A stretch of 64,000 nucleotides of DNA from Clarireedia homoeocarpa (taxonomy: Eukaryota; Ascomycota; Leotiomycetes; Helotiales; Rutstroemiaceae): the NCBI GenBank assembly GCA_001465935.1, contig LNKV01000011.1:436743-500742 (forward strand). The letters are read 5' to 3'. The notes below the pieces were generated by a model. The model ran no database searches, was not told the DNA's origin, and worked only from the letters and a program-made list of their open reading frames with translations. Below, piece by piece: positions 23,703-35,687 of the stretch. Within the stretch, counting starts at the first letter, position 1. Each line of letters starts with the position of its first letter. The position numbers and the translations under genes were made by a program.

Positions 23703-25621
23703 ATGTCTTTCTTTGGTGCTTTGATAGGAGGCCTCCTTGCTGGCGTTGTAGGAATTGCCAACACATTATCTCAGGATGTGACCAATGGGTAAGAATCCTA
23801 TATTGTGCAGCTTCGGCATGCCTTGAGCGCTAGGCTTCATACTGCCTGGATTTTGTATGCTAATGCCTCAACAGCCTCTCCCTTCTGGGAACTCTTGAAG
23901 CGGCAACATTCCCTAAGTTCCTCAAAGACAATCCACTTCCGAATGGATTTCCCTGGGGATCAAGAACTGCGTCTGGCAGCAATCCCTACACTGAATACCC
24001 TAACACTGGAGTCATAAGGTCATATGATTTCACGGTGACGAGAGGAAGAATAGCTCCTGACGGATATTTCAAAGATGTCATTCTCATCAATGGTCAATTC
24101 CCCGGCCCGACCATTGAGGCAAACTGGGGTGATACTTTCCAGATCACCGTCCACAACCAGATCAGTAACCCAGAAGAGGGTACATCATTCCATTGGCACG
24201 GCATGCTACAGAAGGGAACACCGTACATGGATGGTGTACCGTCTATCGACCAGTGTCCCATTGCCCCTGGTTCTTCTTTCACATACACTTTCCGGGCTGA
24301 GCTTTATGGTACTTCGTGGTATCATTCGCATTATTCTGCACAATATGCTGGTATGTTTTGTCATTTGATACCTTTATCCTGACACTAATTCATAATAGGT
24401 GGGCTCCTGGGACCTATGATCATCCATGGCCCATCTAACGCGGATTACGATATTGACTTGGGACCTGTGTTCTTATCCGACTATTATCACAAAGAATATT
24501 TCAAGCTTGTCGAAGAGGTAGTTGGAGGAACTGGGGTCTCAAATCCGAGACCACTATCTGACAACAATCTGATCAACGGAAAGATGACCTTTAACTGCTC
24601 TACTAAGGATGCTGGAGATAACACTGAATGCGATGACAACGCTGGAATTTCAAAGTTCAAGTTCACTACTGGAAAGACGCACAGATTAAGATTGATCAAT
24701 GCTGGTGGAGAGGCTCTTCAGAGGTTTAGTATCGATGGACATAACATGACTGTCATCGCCAACGATTTCGTTCCAATCGTGCCATACACCACCAATGTTG
24801 TTACACTTGGTATTGGCCAGCGCTCGGATGTCCTCGTCACAGCCCATGGAAACCCCAGATCCGCATACTGGATGCGATCCAATATCTCAACCCCTTGTTC
24901 TGGTGCTAAGCAACCTTATGCTCTGGCAGCTATCTACTATGATAGAGCCGATACAACTCTAACACCAGCCAGTACCGCCTGGAATGTTCCTGACCCCGGG
25001 ACCTGCGCAAATGACGATCTTTCTGTAACCGTTCCCTACTACAAGATCGCAACTGTCGAGCCCGAAACTACGCGAAATTTCGATATCGGTCATTATGTCA
25101 ATTCCACTGGCAGTTTCCTCTGGACACTCGACGGTGTTTCTATGCGCGGTGACTACAATACCCCCATCTTGCTCCTCGCAGATCAGAATAATTACACTTA
25201 CCCCGAGGAATGGAACGTCCGCAACTTCGGCAGCAATTCCTCAATCCGCGTTATTGTCAACAACCCCACCCCCGCATCTCACCCTATGCATTTGCACGGC
25301 CACAACATGCAGCTTCTAGCCGAAGGCCCGGGTAACTATGATGGTTCATCCATTGTACGATCTTCCAACCCTCAGCGTCGCGATGTCCAGATGCTGAGAC
25401 CATATGGCCATATGGTGTGGCAGATCGTCACTGATAATCCGGGTGTTTGGAATTTTCATTGCCATATCGTTTGGCATTCAAGTGGAGGGTTGATGATGAC
25501 TATTTTAGAGAGGCCGGATGATATTCAGGGGGGTGTTCCTATGATTATGCAGCAGACTTGCGATGATTGGAAGGCGTATACCAATAGAGCTGTTGTTGAA
25601 CAGGTGGACTCAGGTGTTTAG
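23703..25621 (+). CDS. Secreted laccase (multicopper oxidase)
   Basis: Exons 23703-23788, 23875-24350 and 24399-25621 (introns 86 and 48 bp) encode 594 residues. A hydrophobic leader (MSFFGALIGGLLAGVVGIA) indicates secretion. Three cupredoxin domains follow. The copper-binding signatures are all present: HWHG at about 135, WYHSH at about 177, HPMHLHGHN at about 482 and HCHIVWH at about 541. The last is followed by SSGGL, consistent with a Leu/Met-class type 1 site. The C-terminus ends DSGV, resembling the conserved DSGL/DSGV plug of ascomycete laccases. The enzyme oxidises phenols with reduction of oxygen to water. Likely roles are phenolic detoxification, pigment chemistry or plant-tissue attack. 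A TATA box lies 65 bp upstream. The next recognised copper protein, the cupredoxin at 29366, lies on the same strand. Confidence 0.96.
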
Positions 25622-28004
25622 ATTTAAGGATAGTCATTTCGACAGCCGGTTTTAACTGTTGGATTTTTAGGACTGCATGGGGATTGGAGGTGGTTTTCAT
25701 TCTACTACAACTTTCTTTTTCTTTTGTTTCCAAATGGTCAATCGATGCGCACAAATATATAATATTAATTTGACCTTTTTTGATCATCGTTTCGTCCTTC
25801 TTGTCATGAATATCTTCGTCTCTCCGCACTCCCTACTCCCCCCAAATCGTAGATCCCTATCAATTAATCAATCAGTCAGTCAGTCAGTCCACCACGCTAC
25901 CCATCCGCTCCCGCAAATCCCTGGTTCCGCCAATCCTTCTTTAGAGCCGAACTATATTAGCATGTCCATATTCAGCTTCCTACTCTTCTCGCCACCAACA
26001 ACGCTAACCACTTCTGGGATGTAGGTTCGGTAGTTTTTTTTTCTTCTTATTTGAGATAGTTTTTAGGGGAAGTGACAGATACGATCAAAGAGCACAATTG
26101 ATGAGGAAGGTGGCTTGCGTTAGATACTTCTATACTTTCCCTTTAGCTCGCGGTGGGGCGGTAAGCCACTTATGTATTCAATATGAGCTTTTGTTTGTAA
26201 AGGTGTGGATTCACCAAAGAAGTGCTATTATTCTTTGTTTTCTGTGAAAAAGGTGACGAAGATCTCTGGGGGGCGAGGATGTATTGGGAGTTGTGGTTGG
26301 ATGAACGAATGACTACACTACTTTGTGCTATTGCTATTGTTCGTGTTGTGGATGTTGCGAAGTGGAGTGAGTATGCAGTATCAACTAGATCTGGCAAGAA
26401 AGTATTTAATCCGTACAGTTGGTGGGATTCATGTATGTTTTGTGCAACCTCCACGGCGAGTATCGGTTTGACAGCATCAAGATTTGCTCCCCTGATTGTC
26501 ATATGTGCTTTGTTTGTGTAAATCTTGGTGAGACCGTAGGTACTTGGCACTCAAGACATGATGTCTATGGGGTTGCCGGGTATGTCCCAAACGGCAAAGT
26601 CGGGGAGCTACACGATATTAATCTCTGCGATCGGTTCTCGTGATTAGGTATCGCGATGCATGCTGTGTCATGTCTTATATGCAAGTACAATCACGGTATC
26701 ACAGCATTGAAAGATGAAGATTCTCTGATTCAGATCTAATTCGGTATTACGTCGCACATCGAAATGAATGTCAATCTTGATATTCTTAGAAGCTCAAAGT
26801 GAAAATACATGCACTCTAATAGCATTTGTATCCGGAGATCTTGGTGTACAAACAGTATCACCATAGATTATAGGTCTTGGTGGGGAGGTAAGAGCGTCAT
26901 TGTTATTCTAAAAGAAACAGGAAACCATCTGATTATACTGCAACTAGATGGTAATGGCAGGTGCTAAGCTACAAATAATAGCCTACGTTTCACACCATAT
27001 AACTGAACACAGCCACGTACCTCCATGGCTAATAGCACGAAATTTGTCCATACTACTTCACCAAGCCCGAGACCGAGTAATCTGCCATGTACAACGAGGT
27101 ACGTTCCCATGAGTTGGTACCGGCGCTGTATCAAAAAGGTTTCCGAGAGAACATGGGTATTCAGCTTATGACAAGATGATTGCCTCTCGGCCTTGGCCCA
27201 ATATGTGTTTGCTGAAGTAAATGGGATGTAGCATTCGTCATTTCAGGGAGCTTATTAGCTTAATTTGTATGTGCGAAAAGTTACTTCAAGAAGTATTGCA
27301 ATCATACTGAAAGCACCTAATAAGTTTCAGTCAAGTTCTAATACCATTCCACAACCACAGGAAAAAAGACGAAAGCAAGGGGTGATATTTATACATACAA
27401 TTAACAGTAACTACCAGTCCCCGACCCGAACCTTCTGCTTCTGCTTTCAGTGAACTAATCCATCACGGTATCGACCGAAGATCTCTGCATTCTCTCGATT
27501 CATTGCTCTTCTCAGACCTCGAGCTGTTTCTATTTTGAAACAAATCTGCATTTTCTCAAGCGCGTACTGCAATTGATTTAACAGACTCGTTTACCATTGA
27601 TTGCGTTGTGTGTACCGTACAGCTTTCCAAGCTCCACTTCATTCCAGCGAGGTTCTAGACGGACGTCAGACTACCATACTGATGTTGTCCACGTGTCGCT
27701 GTATTCTCCAAGGAATCATTGGGGCCACCAAGAAACATGCGGATAGCGAATTGAGGCATTTCGTATAAACTTTTGGGAAAAGATGATAAGTCTGGAATGG
27801 GATTGTATGAACAATGAAACAAATACAATATTCAAGTTTAGAACAGCCTGATCTTCCCAAAAGGAAGATTGCCGTATGAAGTGTTGCGCGATAGGACATG
27901 ATGATGGCAGTTGATGCCAATTGAAGGTTGGCCAAGTCCGAGAAAGCAAAGAGAACTGCTCTTTCCATCCTGTCCGTAAAGCTTTTAAGAATTTCATAAA
28001 AGTT

Positions 28005-28006
<2 letters not shown>

Positions 28007-28050
<44 letters not shown>
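28007..28050. repeat. Poly-A run of 44
   Basis: An uninterrupted run of A on the plus strand is preceded by AAAAGTTGC and followed by GACACCTATT. Such runs can mark the 3' end of a retroposed sequence, but no reverse transcriptase or source gene is recognised in the 350 bases upstream. Confidence 0.8.
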
Positions 28051-28052
<2 letters not shown>

Positions 28053-28430
28053 CACCTATTACGGTGCTTAATACACCTTCTCTTGGAGAACTACTGTTCC
28101 AAGTATTCCAGACCGAGAACATATCAATTGCAGTTCCCAATTGCAGACTTTCGGAGCTTTCATCTTCCACATAAACTGAGCCAGTACCCTGATGGTTCAT
28201 TCATCGCTAAAAGTTGCGATCACTTTAGCTGCCAACGAGAAATATAATTAACTTAAATTAGCGAGAGTCGTATATCACGTCGCCAGCTTTTTGTAGTCGC
28301 GAATAATTTGCCACCATCTGGGGACTGAAGTTCTGGACTCTTTGTTCGAATGAAGCCAATTGTACCTCGATCAACGGTACGGTTCTGGCATTAGATAGCA
28401 ACTTTTGCACCTGTTAGTTGCACGGTCTTT

Positions 28431-28500
28431 TGTGAAAACCCAAAAGTGATGCCACTTCTGGAGAAGTGACAATCTGGGCTTATATTTTGGTTGTACATCT
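28431..28500 (+). repeat. Dispersed repeat, copy 1
   Basis: About 70 bp starting TGTGAAAACCCAAAAGTGAT is alignable to 37604-37674 with mostly transition differences. It contains two AAGTG/CACTT inverted words. The source element is unknown. Confidence 0.55.
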
Positions 28501-29365
28501 TTTGGTAGCTATCGGAATGTGTCATAGCATCCAGATTAAAAGTGTGAGATTGAGAACGAGAAGATCTATAACTCTCGTCCGAAAATGTAAGTCGCAGAAA
28601 GTGTGCCCCTGTTGCTCTAATTATGACTATACAAGAGTGCTGATGAGAAAAGTGATGAGATTTTGAGTATCCTCATGATATACTACTAGCATGGAGGCGA
28701 CGAATGCTGTAGCGACATCTCTGATTGAGCGGGGGCCATCGCCTGGATAGGTTTGTTGAGACACAGCAAATTCTGGTTTGATTGACGCTAGCAAAAATTA
28801 GCCATTCGCGATGACGAACTCTTGCTTGCGCCTCGTGCTTGTTTCGTGTTTTCACTACCGTTGCAGCATTACACTTCGAATCTTGCAGGTGAGGGCTTTA
28901 ATCGCATGTTTGAACTCTCCTCGCACAGACTTCAAGGCACGGGCACTCCAACGTCAACCATAAGGTTTCGTAAAAGGACCAGAATGGAAATCTTTCCGAG
29001 TGTTTGTAAAGAATATCATTAATTTAGGGTCCGGCCGTTTCAATAAATCTTCGAAGATTCAGATGAAGGCTGAATGAAGAGTCATTTGACGGCTATCGAC
29101 ATCCCGCATTAAACAAGTGTCTATTCTTGCATCATCAGGACGGAGAACAACACAGCCCCAATTAAGAGACGGAAATTTTGAGGCGATAGTCAAGGAATAG
29201 TATGAGTACCTGACATATTGTCTGGTGTTGTCCACTAGTGACTAAGACCGGCAGACAAGATCATCGTTCATTCCATTCTGTGAACATAAAAGGCGCCATC
29301 CCAGCGTCTCTTGGCCATTTGAAATCAAATACATCTCGGTGATTCTTAATCGACCCATAATCAAC

Positions 29366-30000
29366 ATGAATCTCACCCGACTCTCATTTGCCACCTTGAT
29401 GGCAGCGACGTTTGTTGCAGGCAGTATGGCTCCCAACCCAGATGTAACGTCATGAGTTAACAGTGAATAGCAAAGGACCCCAGCGCAGCTAACGCCAAAG
29501 TCCACACTGTCGTAGTAGGATCAACGAACACTTCTCTCCTTATATTCACGCCTCAAGAGGTCACCGCCAATCCCGGCGATACAGTTCAATTCCAGTTCTC
29601 CATGAGAAACCATACCGTCACACAGTCTACCGCCGAAGCGCCTTGTATGCCAATCGCCAATGCAATTCATAGCGGATTCGTCCCTGTAAGCGCCAATCAG
29701 ACCATAGTGACAACATTCGATGTCCCTATCAATGACACGAAGCCAATCTATATGTACTGCGCACAAGGCAAACATTGCCAGGAGGGGATGGTCATGACGA
29801 TCAATGCAAGGTAAGAGGAGTGCATTCCGAGGTTATGAAACAACGCTGATAATTGCTCTAGCAACTCAACCCAAAACTTCGGAACATACAAAGCAGCTGC
29901 AAAGATGGCAACAGCAAATGTTCCAGCGCAGCAAGTAAACGGAGGGAAATTGGGGCAGATCGCTGCTAATGATGCCACGACAGTCCCACTAAGGAGATGA
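29366..30000 (+). CDS. Small secreted cupredoxin (blue copper-like)
   Basis: Exons 29366-29423, 29471-29810 and 29862-30000 (introns 47 and 51 bp) give 178 residues. A signal peptide (MNLTRLSFATLMAATFVAG) is followed by one plastocyanin-like domain starting HTVVVGSTN. Candidate type 1 copper ligands are visible: His in MRNHTVTQS, Cys in YMYCAQGKHCQEGM, then His and Met in the same segment. This matches fungal extracellular serine-rich/cupredoxin proteins. The C-terminus (residues about 134-178) is Ala/Asn-rich but has no clear GPI signal. It may carry electrons or bind copper at the cell surface. The first intron uses donor GTATGG; the alternative donor GTAACG at 29442 would break the frame. 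Confidence 0.83.
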
Positions 30001-30330
30001 TAATGATGAGAATTAGTCAAAGGGGAGTTCGGTATGGAAGGGCGCTGGTAGCCAAGCTCATAACTTCTAGTCACATCGTATATTATACCCAATTTGTAGT
30101 TAATTCAAATCCACTCGTAATCCTGCATTAAAACCACGTTGAAATCAAACTGAATTTGATGTGTGCTTTTTGGAGAAAATCTTATCATCACATGATATCA
30201 GACTGAAGTGGGCGATAGCGGGCTAAGACTTATGTAAGCAGTACGATTTGCAATCATAAGAAAATAAAGCTCATTCCAACAGTGACAGCTAGGATCCCAA
30301 GCCCGAGTTCTCTATACCAAGGCTGTCATT
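30001..30330. other. Short intergenic spacer
   Basis: 330 bases between the cupredoxin stop and the LIP5 start hold the terminator of the former and promoter of the latter. No further feature is seen. Confidence 0.5.
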
Positions 30331-31617
30331 ATGGCCTCAATGATTCCCAGGTATAGATATCTCAATGCACCGCCATTGAGGCATGCATCGAAAAATCTTC
30401 TCACATTCTCCTCATCCTCACGACTATTCGCCACCGAAGCAGAGGGGTCCAAACCAGAACCTATCACGAAAAGACGCCCTACATATTTCAAGGACAATGT
30501 CAATGCGATTCCGTCATTTTCTGAATTTGTCGGTCTTCCAGAGAAACCTATGACGTCTGAAGATGCTCTGGAACTACGAACTGCAATGGTTGGCCCACCA
30601 GGTAAGAAGCGGCAGATTACACGATTGCCCGAATGGTTGAAGACACCAATTCCAAACAATTCGAACTACAAGAAGATCAAGAATGATTTGCGGGGCCTCA
30701 ACCTACATACTGTGTGCGAAGAAGCTAGATGTCCGAACATCTCGGATTGCTGGGGAGGTAGCGACAAAAGTGCGGCAACGGCGACGATTATGCTGATGGG
30801 AGACACTTGCACAAGAGGTTGTCGCTTTTGCAGTGTGAAGACATCCAAAGCGCCACCTCCTCTGGATCCTCATGAGCCGGAGCATACTGCAGAAGCACTC
30901 TCAAGGTGGGGTCTAGGCTATGTTGTTCTTACATCGGTTGATCGAGACGATCTTGCGGATGGGGGAGCCAGGCATTTTGCAGAGACGATTATGAAAATTA
31001 AACAAAGGAAGCCGGATATGTTGGTGGAAGCCCTAACGGGAGATTATCAAGGTGACCTAGAAATGGTTGGTCTAGTCGCTGATAGTGGCTTGGACGTGTA
31101 TGCGCACAATATGGAGACCGTCGAAGAATTAACACCATTCGTCCGGGATCGACGAGCAAAGTATCGACAGAGTCTCAAGGTCCTCGATGCGGCGAAGAAA
31201 GCCAAATCATCTTTGATCACAAAGACGAGTATCATGCTTGGACTGGGTGAGACAGAAGAACAACTATGGCAGACGTTGAAAGGTATGTTGTTGATGATTC
31301 TTTTTTTTTTTTTTTTTTAGGCTAATTCATTCATCAAAAAAGATCTTCGAGCAGTCAATGTCGACGTCGTCACCTTTGGTCAATATATGCGTCCTACTAA
31401 GCGCCATATGAAAGTGGAGGAATATGTTACACCTGAAGCATTCGAGATGTGGCGTCAGCGTGCACTTGAACTGGGTTTCTTATACTGTGCTAGTGGGCCT
31501 TTAGTGAGGAGCTCATATAAAGCCGGGGAAGCATTTATCGAGAACGTTCTCAAGAAAAGAAAAGGCGTTACCATCTTGGCTGATGAAGCCACCGGTATGC
31601 AAAAGGCGATAGTGTAA
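30331..31617 (+). CDS. LIP5: Mitochondrial lipoyl synthase
   Basis: Exons 30331-31282 and 31343-31617 give 408 residues. The enzyme inserts two sulfurs into protein-bound octanoyl chains to make lipoamide for pyruvate and 2-oxoglutarate dehydrogenases and the glycine cleavage system. An Arg/Ser-rich N-terminus looks like a mitochondrial targeting peptide. The auxiliary [4Fe-4S] motif CEEARCPNISDCW starts at residue 129, and the radical-SAM motif CTRGCRFC starts at 160. The C-terminus has the conserved RSSY cluster ligand region (VRSSYKAGE). The 60-bp intron has an 18-base T run followed by TAG; using that first AG would hit a stop at once, so the acceptor 22 bases further on (AAAAAAG) is chosen. 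Confidence 0.96.
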
Positions 31618-32440
31618 TTATTTCTTGTCACTTCAACACATGATAAGATGAGAATGGCGTTCTGGTACATATTCAGGGGTGGCATCACGGGTGAAAGGCA
31701 AAGATGATTTTAGACATCTGGGATTCATATTAGATTCTGTGTACAATATTAAATCGTTTTCAAGGATTCAATGTTGCAACACTGTGGAAGTACTCCTATT
31801 TCCTCACCTCCATTCAATGCCCGCAGATCACGATTTTGAGACGTCATTAAAGCACCTATTGCGGCCATATCATTTACATTAATGAGTCAAAGATGTTGAG
31901 AGGCAAGCGGCTCACTTCAACGCCCAACCTATCCTATCCTATCTATACATATATACATACTACTAAAATCATCAATTCATTAATCAAATCAATCAAATCA
32001 AACATATATATATGTAGATATAGATAGACTCAAGTCAAGTTAAAATTGAAGTGAATTGAATTGAATTGAATTTACTATTTCTTCTCTTCACTCTCTCCTC
32101 TCCTCTCCTCTCCTCTCCTCTCCTCTCCTCTCCTCTCCTCTCCTCTCCTCTCCTCTCCTCTCCTCTACTCTCCTCTCCTCTTCTCTATTCTATTTGTGTT
32201 TCTATCCCATCCCATCTAAACTCCATTCCACTCCACTCGCCTATCACCGGGTATTGATCGCCGGAAGTTGATAAAGTATTGGTGTATTCTTTTCACAGAG
32301 CAGCCGCTTCCGTCTTGAAGCTAACGCCGTTTGCGCTATCGTAAGGAATGCAGCCAGCCCTATAGCAAGGCACCCACTAGTATAAAAAAAGGACGTGACC
32401 CACTCGACGGCATAAAACGCATCTCTGCTATCCAACCAAA
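31618..32440. other. Intergenic with pentanucleotide repeats
   Basis: The region holds the LIP5 3' flank, a GAATT-type repeat (32051-32071), a TCTCC repeat (about 32088-32187) and the promoter of the FAD oxidase. The sequence TAGTATAAAAAAAGG near 32380 is a plausible TATA element about 60 bp before the ATG at 32441. Confidence 0.5.
32088..32187. repeat. Pentanucleotide microsatellite (TCTCC)n
   Basis: Close to twenty tandem copies of CTCTC/TCTCC run with few interruptions, degrading at the 3' end into TACTC and TTCTC variants. Confidence 0.9.
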
Positions 32441-34162
32441 ATGCAGTTATTCCACCATTTCACCCTCTTCTCGGTTGTGGCAGCCTCTCCGGCATACACA
32501 CAAATTTCCGGCAATCAACGCAGCGTGGTACTCCAATCATGCCTGCAAAGTCGCTCTGTGCCATATTCAACGAGTCGCAATCCGGAATGGGCTAATTTGA
32601 CGACACCATATAACCTTCGTTTACCTTATGAACCCGCGGCAGTTACTGTCCCAACTGATCCATCCCAGGTGGCAGACTCGGTTTTATGCGCCGCAACAGC
32701 GGGGTTGAAAGTCCAACCGAGAGGCGGGGGGCATAGTTATGCGAGTTATTCAATTGGAGGACAGAACGGCAGTGTCGTGATTGATATGAGTGCTTTCGAT
32801 GATATTATGGTTGATCAGGGTACGTCTTTCATCTGAAGCTACTTCCATCACATCCGAGCTTCGTGGTGATTTTGCCCTGAACATTTATGAATCCATGGAT
32901 CATTCAATCTTTAGATTTTCTTCTTTCACGGATAAATGCTTCAGAAGCTGACATGATACTCAGAAACATACATTGCAAAAATAGGTTCTGGCCAACGACT
33001 AGGAAACATTGCTTTGGGGATACACAAGCAAGGAGGTCGTGCATTACCTCACGGCACTTGCCCAGGTGTTGGGATTGGCGGTCACGCAACACATGGAGGA
33101 TATGGATACGACTCTCGTCTCTGGGGTCTAGCGCTTGATACAATTGTCGGACTCGATGTAGTTCTTGCGAACGGATCGTTCGTTCACCTCTCTGCGACAG
33201 AGCACAAAGATTTATGGTATGCCTTCAGAGGAGCAGCAGAAGGCTTTGGTGTTGTTACACATTTCCATATGCAGACAAACGCGGCCCCAGAGTATGTTAC
33301 GTACTTCACGGCAAATCTCTCATCAACATTAGTCAGTGTGGACAAAGTATCATCTGCTTTTCTGGAGACCCAAGAATTCGCCTTGGAATCGCCTCTTCTG
33401 ACGCCAAACATATCTTTCGGGTTCAACATCAACAGTAAAGGTGGTCTAGCTATTACTGGAATGTGTACTTTTTGCGACCATGAATTCTTTCGCGATGTCG
33501 TATTTCCTCAACTGGTATCCGGCTTTATCATCGACTCACGAAACATCACTCTGCTTACTTGGCTGGATACTCTTACCGCGTTAGCCGCACCCGATCCTTT
33601 GCAACAACCTCTCTATGGCTACAATCTTCATGATACCTTCTACGTCAAGTCTATCGTCGCCAAAAACAACTCACCTCTAACACCGGATGCTATTCGCTCA
33701 TTCTTCTCCTACATTCTTTCCCATCAATCCACCGAAACGCCTTACTTCTCCATAATCAATCTCTACGGTGCTCAGGACTCTGCGATCAGTCTTCCCCGTA
33801 TTGGATCATCATCCTCGTCTTACGCCGATGAGGATGCGCTCTGGGTATTCCAGAATTACGGATACACACCGAACCATCTCCCTCCTTGGGATAACCGCAT
33901 CACAGATGTGATTGAGGGCATGAACGACGCAGTATTTCGTGCGCAGCCTGATGGAAATTTCTCGGCTTATGTGAACTACGTTGATCCGGGCTTAAGTCCA
34001 ATGGAAGCGGCGCAGATGTATTATGGCCCGCAAACGTATGATCGATTGTTGGGAATCAAGACGCAGGTTGATAGTGAGTTTGTGTTTTGGAATCCGCAGG
34101 CTGTAGGGAATGTGGGGGTTTTGCCAGTTCAGGTGCAGGGCGAAGGAATTTTGATGGGTTAG
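32441..34162 (+). CDS. Secreted PCMH-type FAD oxidase (BBE family)
   Basis: Exons 32441-32819 and 32964-34162, joined across a 144-bp GT-AG intron, give 525 residues. The leader MQLFHHFTLFSVVAASPAYT looks like a signal peptide. The FAD-binding PCMH domain shows RGGGHS (His 98) and HGTCPGVGIGGHATHGG (Cys 159). These residues attach FAD bicovalently in glucooligosaccharide oxidase and berberine-bridge-like enzymes. The C-terminal BBE element is visible (FVFWNPQAVGNV). The family oxidises sugars, oligosaccharides or alkaloid-type substrates and releases hydrogen peroxide; the substrate is not deducible. The recognised secreted proteins on either side are the cupredoxin upstream (with LIP5 between) and the small cysteine protein downstream. 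Confidence 0.93.
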
Positions 34163-34296
34163 GAATTCGTGATATGATAAAAGATGAGGTGATTTCAATC
34201 GAAAAATTATGTTATAATATAGACGTTTCGAGAGTTTAGAGTAATATGAGCCTTATCGGACGGTACACAATAAAGGCTGGCGACAACGATCGAGGG

Positions 34297-34588
34297 GTGG
34301 TATGCATTGGAACCACTGGTACGGATTTAATAGTATGGTCTATATAGGACCAGGCTTAGGGGGACATTGGAACCAAGTTCATGGATTCATGGAACCATAT
34401 AGGGGCAATTTACAGGTTAGACTAGTCATTCGCCTGAGAAACGCCTATATAAGGCCAGGTCCTTCCCACTATAGATAGCTTATTCAGTTCAGTTCAGTTG
34501 TACAAGCACAGTTTGCTTTAATATTGAATTCATTTCGATCCTTACACGCACTATTCTTTGTGTCAACCTGCTGTACCCTCAACAGTAT
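34297..34588. mobile_element. Possible solo LTR
   Basis: About 290 bp contains promoter-like CCTATATAAGG, then a CAGTTCAGTTCAGTTG repeat and an end reading ACCCTCAACA. The word GTATG occurs just before (34299-34303) and just after (34586-34590), as a 5-bp target duplication would. The terminal dinucleotides are not cleanly TG..CA, so this is tentative. Confidence 0.3.
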
Positions 34589-35305
34589 GTATCACCAAGT
34601 AAACTATCTGTCACTTCCTGCACCGAAGTCCCATACCTTGGCTTTACTATACCTAACGTTGTTCACGCTTTAGACCTCTCTCAAGGCGCTTTTCGTTTTC
34701 TTACTGTCAAACCTGTGCCTCTTTCCGTTCTATCGGTTATATTTCACGGCAGTTCAAGGGACAACACTTCGTCCTTGCTCTTCACATCTAAGCTCCAAGT
34801 GGTTCTTGTTCTTGTTCTTTCATTCTGCGCACTTTCCTTGGATTTCTATCATCATACTCTCTAGCCTTCTCGTTCTTCTCAAACTTCATCGCCAGCGCTT
34901 AGAGACTTCTTAACTTTCTTACGAAGCTCATACGAATGTCTTGATTGTATCGACCCATTCTGCATGTACGGCCTTCCGCACATTCCAAAAAATTCTAGAA
35001 ACGGTCACTTCTTCCAGTGCCTTTCGTCCACTTCCCAATCACTTATGGCAAAGGACACTTATTGTTGTTGATACGACTTCAATCCGGGATACCACCGTAT
35101 CACTTGTGGGGGCACGGAGTATAGGTTGAATTCAGTCTCATTCTTCTAACTAAGCGAGATGTCTGAGTTAACTATATAGCCCAGCTCTCCTGTATCGAGG
35201 GCATTTCCATATGGGGCAATTCCGTAGCTAGAAATCACACTGTACTACTACAGGTGTAATTCACCTTATCTGTCAGTTGTTATTAATGGGAAACATACGG
35301 CGCAG

Positions 35306-35545
35306 CACGAGGAATAGCCGGCGAACTCCCCAGATTTGAACCCGATTGAGAATATATAGGATAATATGAAGGATTATATTGAAGATAGATTTCCTGATAT
35401 ATATAGTTCGTACCAAAGGCTTCGGGCAGCAGTATTAGAAGCTTAGGAGGCAGTTGGATTTGAGAGAAATAAAGAGCTTATATGTAGTATATCAGAGCGT
35501 TGTAGAGCTGTAATTGAGGTTGGTGGTGGCCCAACAAAATACTAA
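35306..35545 (+). pseudogene. Tc1/mariner transposase C-terminal relic
   Basis: One frame reads NSPDLNPIEN followed by a stop where Trp is expected, then DNMKDYIEDRFPDIYSSY and SISERCRAVIEVGGGP, ending KY-stop at 35545. The SPDLNPIEN block is the catalytic C-terminal signature of Tc1/mariner DDE transposases. Both internal TAG codons (after PIENI and after LEA) sit where TGG would encode conserved Trp, consistent with G-to-A change by repeat-induced point mutation on one strand. The N-terminal half is not recognisable, so the copy is truncated and dead. Confidence 0.85.
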
Positions 35546-35587
35546 AAGCGGCGAACCCCCGCCAATTAACTGTATCCCGGCTACCAA

Positions 35588-35687
35588 ATACTATCCCCCA
35601 AAAACAAAGGTTAAATTTTTAGGTGGCAAGACGCAGAAAAAAATAACCTTTGTTCTTGGGGTGGGGGGGGAGCGGGGAAATAGTATA
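35588..35687. repeat. Imperfect inverted repeat downstream of transposase relic
   Basis: CCCCCAAAAACAAAGGTTAAA at the left pairs imperfectly with AATAACCTTTGTTCTTGGGG at the right, and outer ACTATCCCC/GGGGAAATAGT words extend it. It may be a separate small foldback element or part of the mariner terminal region. Confidence 0.5.

Larger units (their letters stand above)
25622..29365. other. Intergenic 3.7 kb, no supported gene
   Basis: Frames at 25677-26024, 26170-26550 (minus) and 27666-28055 (minus) lack domains; the last is partly a poly-T translation artefact. A 44-base A run occupies 28007-28050, and a dispersed repeat lies at 28431-28500. The part from 25622 is the laccase 3' region. 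Confidence 0.4.

Noticed and set aside
27666..28055. 129-residue minus-strand ORF beginning with a run of Phe
   Set aside because: The Phe run is the poly-A tract read in reverse; the rest has no domain.
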